NCBI GenBank assembly: GCA_036362985.1
Contig: JAYGXS010000004.1
Coordinates: forward strand, 17,933,721 to 17,997,720
Origin: Ligula intestinalis
Lineage: Eukaryota > Platyhelminthes > Cestoda > Diphyllobothriidea > Diphyllobothriidae
DNA: 64,000 bases
Direction of reading: 5' to 3'
Of this stretch, positions 12,385-21,300 are shown piece by piece (the first letter of the stretch is position 1; each line of letters opens with the position of its first letter). Made by a program: the position numbers and the translations under genes. A model generated the notes under the pieces. The model was not told the DNA's origin and did no database searches. It saw only the letters and a program-made list of their open reading frames with translations.

Positions 12385-12800
12385 CTATCGCAGGGGGTTA
12401 AGTGAGTCTAACCGTGCAACTGCGATCTTCAGACTATGGTTATGTAGTGCAGAAGAGAAGTCGGTGAAGGCCAGAATAGTAGGAAGAATGTATTGTGTAC
12501 ACAACGGAGGGAAGAATAGATGAGAGTGGATTGACTCGGGAGAGCCCGTACGCTCGGGAGATCGACTGGATCCTAAGTCCCTGTTTGAGAGAACTCGGGG
12601 CAGTAGACAGAGAGAGGGAGAGCTTTCATTGGCAAGGTCGGCCTGGAGATTTTGGGCAGAGAGGCAACTTGCGTCGGGCACGCTTGCAAGCTCCCCATTC
12701 GTCGCCTCATAGATGCAGGAACTATGATTGGCTGATCGAGACCTCGAGAAACCGCATCGGCAAGCCTTTGAGGAAGTGCACTTCGACGCGAGCTTGTCAG
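12385..12800. repeat. dispersed repeat R1, copy 1
   Basis: About 400 nt that align to 30330-30715: shared blocks include ATCGCAGGGG, GACTGCGATC-like text, CCAGAATAGTAGGAA, GGGCAGAGAG, TGATTGGCTG and CACTTCGACGC. Both copies begin about 200-250 nt after a family A end. Long frames here on both strands (147 and 128 codons) have no recognisable domain and are probably GC-rich repeat shadows. Confidence 0.65.
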
Positions 12801-13081
12801 CCAGGCACGACCCGCTACAGATCGACACCTAGCGTTGTGGCCGGCCACGGAAGTGAACGTGCTTGGGTTAGTGTCTTCTGACAATACAGCACTGGATTCG
12901 CTAGCCGTAGAGCCACTGCTTCGGCTATTACAAGTACCCGTTGGCGTAGGCCCTTGGAAAATTTTGCTTGTGTCTGTTAGACAACCCGAAAGGCTTCATT
13001 AGGATCGATTGGAGGATTCGTTTCGAAAATGTGTGGGAAAATAGAAATCGGGATCGATCTAGTTTAACTTTTAATTAACTA

Positions 13082-13177
13082 GACCAGTTTATGCTCACGT
13101 ACCCTCTTTTCCAGACGCCCGGTTGTTCGGCCGATATATCCTGCTCCACAGGAGCAAGTGAAACATAAATGCACATG
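13082..13177 (-). pseudogene. PLE GIY-YIG fragment, minus strand
   Basis: Thirty-two residues ending at a stop codon, reading FTCSCGAGYIGRTT, then RLEKRVREH: the start of a PLE GIY-YIG endonuclease domain with an intact YIG. It lies head to head with the next fragment. Nothing else of this copy survives. Confidence 0.75.
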
Positions 13178-13216
13178 GGTGTGGTGGAGCAGGATGCATC
13201 GGCCGAACAACATGGG
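13174..13216 (+). pseudogene. PLE GIY-YIG fragment, plus strand
   Basis: Reads CGGAGCIGRTTWE in the frame starting at 13180, matching CSCGAGYIGRTT of the neighbouring copies. With the minus-strand fragment it forms an imperfect inverted repeat (13123-13149 against 13184-13210, two mismatches in 27). Confidence 0.6.
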
Positions 13217-13255
13217 AATACTTGCAGATCCTGAAAATCGACAGAAGGCAAACAT

Positions 13256-14401
13256 TTGCAAAAGACGGACGTACGAACTGAATGTCACCGCAAAATGGGG
13301 TGTCCAATCTCCCTCTGCAATAGCACCGAAAATATGGTGAATTTTATAGTTTATTCTTACACACACACCTCGAACGAGGAACTCGCTTTCCTAGACGTCC
13401 TCTTACACAGACAAGAAGATGGCTCGATACAACGCCGACTATTTAGAAAGAAAACCTGGACTGGGCAATACGTTAACTTTCACAGTTTCGTCCCCCTTAA
13501 CGTCAAACGGAACTTAGTCCAGGGAATGGCAGCCAGAATACGCCGTATCTGCTCTCCTGAAATAGTGGAAGTAGAATTGCAGCAACTAAAGGACACACTC
13601 CAAGAAAACGGTTATCCGGAACGGTTCATCCTTCAGAACATCAAGGAACGTCCCCCAAAGGTCGCAATTGCAACGGCGGAAAAGAAAGATCTGTTTATAA
13701 GACTGCCGTTTATCGGAGACGCAACGAGTGAACTAGTAAGAAGACGCCTGAGGACAGTGGTTATGAATGCCTTCCCGGCTGCAAACTTACGGGTTATCTT
13801 CACTAACTCTCCCCTTCCACGAATGGGAGGTAAGGACAGACTACCGTTTCAGGCCACATCTATGTGCATCTATTCGTTCACCTGTTCCTGTGGAGCGGGC
13901 TCTATTGGCCGAACAACGCGACGTCTGGAGAAGAGAATGCGCGAGCACATACCAGCTTGGCTCAGCAGAGGGGAAAATAGACCGACCTCAAGCTCAATCC
14001 TCGCCCACCTAATTGATGCAAACCACCAAGTGGATGCGAGTGAAGCCTTTCGGTTCATATACCGCACGCCAACGCACTTCTCCGAAGGCCTGTGCAAGCG
14101 GGTGTTAGCCACAGCAGAAGCAGTGGCAATCCGGCTAGCAAAACCCATTCTATGCTGTCAAAAGGCGCTGGTTCAAGCCATCGGCCTCCCTTGGCCGACT
14201 GCACGCGGAAATCCAACACCTACTGAAGCCAAAGAAGACGAAGCTACGGAGAATAGTCAAGCGCAAGCTGCGCGGCTGACATACAGAACTCAATCCGCGG
14301 ACCGCGAGAACATACCCCCTGTCTCATCTGGGCATGGCAACCAGCGTCCTACCCGCGCAGGCGCCCGCGTTCAGGAGACGAGGGAAAACTCAGCTGCTTA
14401 A
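13256..14401 (+). CDS. PLE copy 3: RT C-terminus plus GIY-YIG endonuclease, open frame
   Basis: Uninterrupted 381-codon frame, GC-richer than its surroundings, and the longest of the window. Residues about 40-130 match the end of a PLE reverse transcriptase (LAFLDVLLHR at 43-52, TWTGQY at 67-72, ENGYPERFI at 117-125). The GIY-YIG domain starts near residue 203: CIYSF (204-208), SIGRTTRRLEKRMREH (216-231), and the likely catalytic Glu at 288 in AEAVAIRL. The YIG motif reads SIG, losing the usual Tyr. After about residue 315 comes a hydrophilic tail without recognised domain. The polymerase motifs (YVDD and upstream) are absent, so this is a 5'-truncated copy. The first 30 residues or so do not match PLEs and the true reading may start later. 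It could not move by itself. Confidence 0.85.
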   Translation: MQKTDVRTECHRKMGCPISLCNSTENMVNFIVYSYTHTSNEELAFLDVLLHRQEDGSIQRRLFRKKTWTGQYVNFHSFVPLNVKRNLVQGMAARIRRICSPEIVEVELQQLKDTLQENGYPERFILQNIKERPPKVAIATAEKKDLFIRLPFIGDATSELVRRRLRTVVMNAFPAANLRVIFTNSPLPRMGGKDRLPFQATSMCIYSFTCSCGAGSIGRTTRRLEKRMREHIPAWLSRGENRPTSSSILAHLIDANHQVDASEAFRFIYRTPTHFSEGLCKRVLATAEAVAIRLAKPILCCQKALVQAIGLPWPTARGNPTPTEAKEDEATENSQAQAARLTYRTQSADRENIPPVSSGHGNQRPTRAGARVQETRENSAA

Positions 14402-14503
14402 TTACCCTCACCCTTTTCCTCCCCCTCCCCCCTTCCCTAACCTGACGATTATCTAATCGCTGTAATTAATTGACCAATTTTATTCCCCATGTCATGTACT
14501 GGC

Positions 14504-14533
14504 CTGACGATGAATGACCGAAAACGATCGTTT
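14504..14533 (+). ncRNA. hammerhead-like motif, family E, after PLE copy 3
   Basis: CTGACGA (14504-14510), a 9-nt spacer, GAAA (14520-14523), then a perfect 12-nt palindrome AAACGATCGTTT (14522-14533) at the helix III position. Helix II can hardly form, so activity is doubtful. It lies 103 nt after the PLE frame, in the position seen for other PLE copies here. Confidence 0.35.
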
Positions 14534-14539
14534 GCCAAC

Positions 14540-15600
14540 ACGACTTTTAAATGTGTTTTATTCATTTCAACGCTCCTTTGTGTGACTACCGATGGACAAC
14601 CCATAAATAAATTAATTAATAATAAAAACCATAGTATTACCGCAATGTAAGCGTCGGTGGGTTGAGCCAGAACTTAAATGGGACGCAAAATATTTCATGG
14701 ATATAAAACCTGTAACCGTTGAGACTGTTCACGCGAGTAAGCATGCCATGGGTTGATAACGCACAGTGAGAAATTTTACTCATCCCTGGTGGAAATCCTA
14801 TCTTTCATAAAACTTGTGATGATGGCTTTGGGGTTCACGGAGTGATATTGACGAATAAATTGGCATCGATATTTCCCATTTATTCCACTATCTTGGATTT
14901 TTGGTAAAATGTACGCATAGCATTCTGGCCTATGGGGTTATGAACAACTGACTGAGTGCAAATTTTGAAGAAAACGGATGTCGTTTGATACCACACCTTG
15001 CACGTAATTCGCATTACCGATGCCAGGGACAATAAGTCAAGACCACGCCGATGAACCGTTTTCAGCTCTCGGTAACACAGGCCATTATGGAATAAATATA
15101 TATTATTATCATCAGCCCTAGCAGGCTATAAATGCGTTAGAACTTCTTAAACTCTTCGATGCCTTCACAGCAGCTGTACAGACATTTTGCCAAAGTATTA
15201 GAGAATTTACTAGTCTGCAAGCTTAATATATAGTACCACCTGCAGGAAAGGTATTTTACCAATTACTGATAGAAGCATGGAAGTGTGACGAGCGTCATTG
15301 CTGTGAATGCTCAGCTCTGGGGTTTCTGAGCCTGGAATGTGTGCTTAGAATGTTCAATATTGTAGGAGCATTCTGTGCCACTTAATAAGTTCCCAAATAG
15401 ACAGTTACAAGGATGCTGGTACTCAAGCATTCTCGTAAAAACCACATTCAACTTATATTTGTCAGGATAATTTTTAAAAATGGGGTCTGATGATCAAGAT
15501 TCAAAATAAATATTTGATAATAAGGGGTTGTGCACACTCTTAATTTTATATGCAAAAAAACATCGAAAGCTAATAAAGTTCTCTTTTCAATATAAAAATG
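14540..15600. other. intergenic, nothing recognised
   Basis: AT-rich. No exon-like open stretch and no repeat that I can match elsewhere in the window. Confidence 0.5.
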
Positions 15601-15639
15601 TCCCGCGTATAAATTTTGCGGACTGTTATATTTATGGAA

Positions 15640-16080
15640 CCTATCGGTAACAAATATAACCGCTACATCTTTTCCTCAATAAGAGAATGTGGTATGATAA
15701 GGGGAATTCTGAAGACAGTGATCACAAGTGTTTGCCCCGTGGCGAACTTGTATTTTTCAGTAACTCTCCTTTCCCACGCTAGGAGGGTAAAGATCGACTC
15801 CTGTTAAAAGCCTCATCGATGTGCATTTACTCTCTCCTCTGCTTCTGCCGAGCAGGGTACCTTGGCCGAACAGTGACACATCTGGAAAAGGGGATACGTG
15901 AACACATACCGACGTGGCTAAGAAAAGGTGAAACTATATCGATCTCGAGTTTTACTTTCGCACACTTTGTCGATGTGAACCACCAAATTCATCCTAACGA
16001 AGCTTTTCATTTTTCCTGCGGGACACCGCCCGACTACTACTTACCTACCGGAAGTAAATTATCACCCACGTGTCTTTTAA
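15640..16080 (+). pseudogene. PLE copy 4: GIY-YIG region, frameshifted
   Basis: 15700-15780 reads LKTVITSVCPVANL, matching LRTVVMNAFPAANL of copy 3. A single-base indel near 15785 shifts the frame. 15819-16080 then reads MCIYSLLCFCRAGYLGRTV, and EKGIREHIPTWL, the GIY-YIG start, with FAHFVDVNHQIHPNEAF after it. The copy stops before the catalytic Glu region. It lies 1.2 kb beyond copy 3 in the same orientation and is more decayed. Confidence 0.8.
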
Positions 16081-16399
16081 ATCAGCCGAGATGAAATCTC
16101 GGCCGCACGCAAACTCATATTCCCATTTGTTTTGCCTTTTGCAAAAATAGTATGCATGTCAGCTATTGATAAAATTTTAGGAATATATTACTAGAATATA
16201 CTGTTCACTGGGCTAATTAGGTATCATTACTAGAATTTGCACTCTTAGCAATGGCATATTACCTCTGGCAACAGTATCCTGACCCAAACTTCGTAAAATG
16301 TAACAGCAGCAGTTAATTTGCTTTAGTAGTTACCCATAATTCAAATTTAGTTTACCTGAAAGTCTAGCTGGCTCTAACTTCATTACTCAGTTTAGACAC

Positions 16400-17660
16400 A
16401 AATATAACTCTTAGTTTACGCAGTCGAGTCTCTGAGCTTTAAAATGCTCAGCTTTGATAGTGTAGGCTAGTCCTCAAAACTTTGTCTAAGCCTATTGCAG
16501 TCTTGGCAGCACTGTTGTCCCCTAGTACCGTACTCGTAGCGCACCTATTTAGAACGATGATGGTCTGACCTCTGACAAATGGTAGCGTCAGTGCTAGCAC
16601 CAGTTCTACTGCACTTCTGGTTGAGATTATGGGGATATGAGTCCAATGCTGACTTTAATCAGCGTCCCTTTCTGACTAATAATACTAATAGAATTATCAG
16701 CAGCAGTACATACTAGTCTTAGTTTCCAGAACTCTGGCTTGACAGATACTGAAGGTGGGTATTTACTCGGAATAGCTTTAACCCACATTCACACTCCCTG
16801 CTAGTGTCAAGGGGATACGAGCAGAGGTTCTGTAAAGTCCAAGCTGCGGATAGATGCTGTAGTAAACCTATGGGTAGTCCATAGGAGGCAAAGTGCCCGA
16901 CATAAATGCATGGTAGGACTTGTACTTTTCTTTAAAAATACTAATCGCTTTATCTCACACATATTGGGAGGGCATACTGGGTGCGACTCCTTAAAAAGCA
17001 CACACAGGCAGCATTTATAGTTTACTATCCACTGGCCTTAGCAGGCATGAGTAATAGGTATTAGCAATTTTAGTGTACGAACGCGCCTATAGCAGCAGTA
17101 AACTTAGTCCGTACTACTTGATGGATAGAGTTGAGAGTGCGGAAACCAAGGCAAACGCTCACGTGCTCAGGTTTCCAAACACGTACATACTCGAAATAGT
17201 TTAAACGCAGATTCACAATCCTTGATGAAGCCAAGGGGGTATGAGCCCCAGCGCAGGCTTCAAGGCAACTTCTTATCTAAAGCTTTTAGCGTTAGAGATA
17301 GTACTGATACTACTAAGACTCGTTCAGTAGTAGTAGAAACAGCAGCAGCCGTATCAGTCTCGGTCTCCTTTGGCTTTTCTTCACACCTACTATAGCTGAG
17401 TGAGGGTAGATAGTACAGTAGTACCCGCGCGAAGTCAACTGTCACTTAAGACTCATTTAAGCGGTGTTTTGACTTGCATTTGATAAAGCAGCCTACGCCA
17501 AACTCTGTTTAGTCTTCGAAACTCTGGGAGAAGGTGAAGAGTGCGGAGCCACTAACTACGTCCTCTATCATTTTAAAGCTAAAGCCTGAGACTGTCACCT
17601 TCTGTACCACGCTGTTTGTGCACTTGGTGGACTTCATCGAAATCGATGGTCGATCATACA
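16400..17660 (+). repeat. decayed internally repetitive stretch
   Basis: Recurring blocks suggest an old tandem array: AGCAGCAGTA with a following CTTAGTTTCC-like piece at 16697, 17090 and 17333; GGGGATATGAG-type text at 16634, 16812 and 17233; and an alignable pair at about 16765-16825 and 17182-17240. Spacing is irregular (roughly 250-420 nt). No coding potential. A short CA run lies at 17658-17672. Confidence 0.4.
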
Positions 17661-17732
17661 CACACACACACGCACTAAGAGCTAACGCTAACGGGTGCTA
17701 GCAATATCCGAGGCAGTACCTATATGGCTAAC

Positions 17733-17825
17733 GAAAATGCGCTCACTGAAACAAGAGTTTTATCTGCCTGACCTTTCGGACTCCTTCGGAAATCCTTAAT
17801 CATAGGTGATGGTAACATGATCATG
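17733..17825 (-). repeat. solo family A' repeat end
   Basis: Minus-strand copy of the sequence forming the arms of P1 and P2 (AACAAGAGTTTTAT on the plus strand, GAAAGGTCAGGC on the minus). The box reads ATGATTA instead of CTGATGA, as in the palindromes. A family E-like piece (GAATGATCGAAGACATATG) sits 40-70 nt away at about 17868-17886 on the plus strand. Confidence 0.65.
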
Positions 17826-17935
17826 GGCACTGTTATTTTTGGTATCAATGCAACTGTATAGGCGCGATAATGAATGATCGAAGACATATGTTTGCCAGAA
17901 GGCCTTTTCATTTATGCCTAGTAGTTGACGTTAAG

Positions 17936-18213
17936 CTAAGGAGTTCTAAGAAATGGATATATAACCTTTAGCTCTACAGGCGTATGCTTCATTAACTTCG
18001 CTGACCCAATTTGCGTGACAACAAAAGCATTATCACATGTTTCAAGGTGATGCACGTCTTCAATGCTTCTAACTCCTGCAGATGATGCACGCAGCGCATG
18101 AGAAGTGCTTCGGTATTGTTCTAACAAAGAACCAATCCTGGTTGTCTGTGCTTCTTGCGTGTCGCACGTTAAATGGCCCCTTTGTTAGGCTGACGTTTGT
18201 CAACTGTTTATCA
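17936..18213 (+). promoter_or_regulatory. upstream region of beta-tubulin
   Basis: About 280 nt between the solo family A' end and the TATA-like box. No firm factor site is recognised. Any promoter elements of the tubulin gene must lie here or further left among the repeats. Confidence 0.3.
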
Positions 18214-18220
18214 TATATAG
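18214..18220 (+). promoter_or_regulatory. TATA-like box of beta-tubulin
   Basis: TATATAG lies 38-44 nt before the start codon, which would place transcription start just upstream of the ATG and leave a very short leader. This is inference from position only. A trans-spliced leader, common in flatworms, is an alternative, since the leader region is so short. Confidence 0.4.
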
Positions 18221-18257
18221 ACACGAAGCGTCGGTGCTCGAGTTTTACCAAATAAAC

Positions 18258-18314
18258 ATGCGCGAGCTGCTCCATCTGCAGGTTGGTCAGTGCGGAAACC
18301 AAATAGGTTCCAAG
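18258..18314 (+). CDS. beta-tubulin exon 1 (residues 1-19)
   Basis: Nineteen codons from ATG to Lys19, followed directly by donor GTGAGT at 18315. This ATG is chosen because it gives the conserved beta-tubulin N-terminus (MREL, then the VGQCGNQIG loop). The bases before it, AAC, make a reasonable start context. Confidence 0.96.
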
Positions 18315-21300
18315 GTGAGTTACCCTTATTGTTTAAACTTGCTTAAGGCCTAGATTCCGTATTGGCAAGCTTCATATCTGTTACAATGTTTCATAAATGT
18401 CTACTCCGGTTCTTAAATGTTCGCTATTAGCTGTTGTAAGCACGAAATGTTCTTAAACAGCACCCCACACATGCTCAGACTTTTCATAAGTACAAGGGTT
18501 CAGACGTTAAAACTTTATTTTGAACGTGTTTTTTAAGGTTTAAAAACCCATTTTACGTGGTCAGATTAGGTACTCGCGAGTAATTTTGCGTAAAGAGATC
18601 GTGGTGAAGATTAGTGGTTACACCGATTTTCAGAAACAAGTGGTATCAACTAATCAAGACAATTATTTACCATCATAAGGATTCGACTTAGATGTAAATC
18701 AGGAAAGCGTATTGGGCGTTTCCAACCAAGAAGCCTTGATAATTGGTAGGATGGATAACAAACGCTCTAAGAAATCATAAATAACTGAGGAAATGGTTAG
18801 GAAATATTGCCATATTGTTCTGAAGTAAATGGAACGACTTTAATTTCAGTTATACAGTATGAAAATCGAGTTAGTATTTCCACGCATGACTGCCGTGAAA
18901 GACACATACCACGCTGTTGGTGTCAATCTATCAATGTAGTTGTCTTCCAACGTAGGATGATTTCTTCTTGTTGAACGTTTATTAAGTCTGTGGGGTCGAC
19001 GACAGTTTTAATCCATAGCAAACAGATGTCATTTCAATCAGTAATTCCTTCCCATCCAGACTCGCAGCAAGTCAGTGCAGCCTCCTGTGACAAAACGAGA
19101 TGAAATCGTTTTTGTAGAAAAACGGCAATTAGTCGAGCAACCTTGATCCAGACCACTTGGCTATTGGTAGAACAATCATATTCTGCTTGCTTTTTGTTGT
19201 GTCGTCTGACCTTTAAGAGGCACGTTGCATCGAATCCATGTTAAAATTTACTGCAATACTCCCAACCTTCAAGTTATCTGCTCAATGTTTGTTCATGCGT
19301 CCGAAAAAGCACGAAGTACTCGTGCTTCAAATTCAATATGAAGCCACTGTGATTCACTCATTGCAGCTTTCCGCAATTTGTGGCTGCTTCTATCTAAGCA
19401 ACAAATAGCCGAATAGTAAATTCCAATTGATTTTCAAAGCCACTTTAAAATGTTTACGTACGCAAACAATTTCCGATGAAAGTACTAAGGCGTCTCTATC
19501 AGATTACCGGAACAAAACGCCAGGGTCCAGAACAGGGAAGATCGTTCAGCAGTCAACCTGTGTACAACTTGAAGGAATTATTAGAAGTGGTGTTTATTGC
19601 GCTTGAATGCAAGAGTGGAAGTCGGAAAGGCTGGCGGTGGAAATCTTGGAAAAAAATAAGAAAAACAAAATTTTAGTGCGTCATTTGGGATAGGAGGTCC
19701 CCTTCAAGATGAAAAATAAAGAGTATTTTAGGGGAACAATAAAGTTACACAAAACTTAATTTTGGGTCCTCGACATTAAGATAAACCAGCATCGTTCTGG
19801 GTTCTAGGAGCTCCTGGTGACCTACTGAAAAGAATTAGAAGCAAAAATAAGGAGAAAATCACATGCATTTGAGGATAAGCCGTCTTGCCGGAATAAAACC
19901 TCTTCAGCACTCAATATGCGGGAGACATAACATCAGTCGAATTGGTTTCAGCACTGCCTTTTAAGCAGCTTATTTTACTGGCTATAATTGGATTATTTAA
20001 GAAAATTTCCACAATACTTTTGAAAGTTTTCTACATAACGCTTACACATCGATAGATACCATTGAAAAACCTTACTTCCTTAAACAGTTTTGGGAAATAA
20101 TATCGGATGAGCATGGAATCGATAACACTGGTGCCTACCATGGTGAATCTGATGAGCAGCTAGAGCGAATCAACGTCTACTACTCAGAGGCCGCCGGGGG
20201 CAAGTATGTTCCACGATGCATCCTCATTGATCTGGAACCGGGTACTATGGACAGTGTCCGGGCTGGGCCGTTGGGTGGACTCTTCCGTCCCGACAACTTC
20301 ATTTTCGGACAGAGCGGAGCAGGCAATAACTGGGCCAAGGGACACTACACAGAGGGTGCGGAACTTGTGGACTCTGTGCTGGATGTGCTTCGTAAGGAGG
20401 TCGAGGCTTGCGACTGTCTGCAGGGCTTCCAACTGTGCCATTCTCTCGGTGGGGGCACCGGCTCGGGAATGGGAACCTTGTTGGTGTCAAAAATGCGAGA
20501 GGAGTATCCGGACAGAATCATGATGACCTTCTCAGTCGTTCCCTCCCCCAAGGTTAGTTACTTTTATATTATTTGTGCATAATGTTCTTACAAAGAACAA
20601 GAAGCGAAATGGCTGCTTCGGTTTCTAATACTCTCATTCACCCTTCCTTGCGTTACGAGGCGCTTGATTGTTTTGTAGGCTACATAAACCATCCGCTGGT
20701 GGGTTTAACTGAGAGGCATGAATTAGGTCAGCTCGTTATGGCATCAACAAAACGCACTATTATTTCTCCTGACATACAAGTAAAATATAGAATAAAAGAC
20801 CAAAAGGTCTGCAAAACATCAATATTTGGTGTCTGTGAGGTCTACTTACAAAGTCGTTAGACAGCGGAATCAAGATCTAATCTATGAAAACTATTTAAAA
20901 ATAGAGGATTGCTAAGATAGCAGGGAAAACGACGAAAGCATTATCGTTTTGCGCCTAAACTTGGATTATCGTAGGCCTTCCAAAAGGTCACCTACGGGAT
21001 GTTACGTACTCCACTAATGGCCCGTATTCGAGCAGTTTTTTTCACTTAATTGGGCTGAAGGCAACAACACACGAAACGGTGTCTTGTACTTTTACTTGTG
21101 TGAAATGTATTTTAACCTTTTATGTAGGTGTCTGTAGGGAATGGCAAGGAAACAAATAAATATTTAGTCGAGATCCACTTAAAAGTATCTTTTTCCAATT
21201 GCCCTGACGTTTGTCTTGACGACATCCCACCAGCTATATGTAATGCATGTGTGAACTCCTAAAGAATAAAATGCGTGTGCGACCCTTGAACTCGGCAACG

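Noticed and set aside
12385..12881. Overlapping frames of 103-147 codons as genes
   Set aside because: They overlap on both strands within dispersed repeat R1, whose second copy at 30330 does not keep them open.
13082..16080. GIY-YIG frames as homing endonucleases or a host repair nuclease
   Set aside because: The adjoining RT-end motifs (LAFLDVLL, TWTGQY) and flatworm repeat context identify Penelope-like elements.
20138..20145. CTGATGAG as a hammerhead box
   Set aside because: It is coding sequence of beta-tubulin exon 2, with no GAAA or helix II partner.
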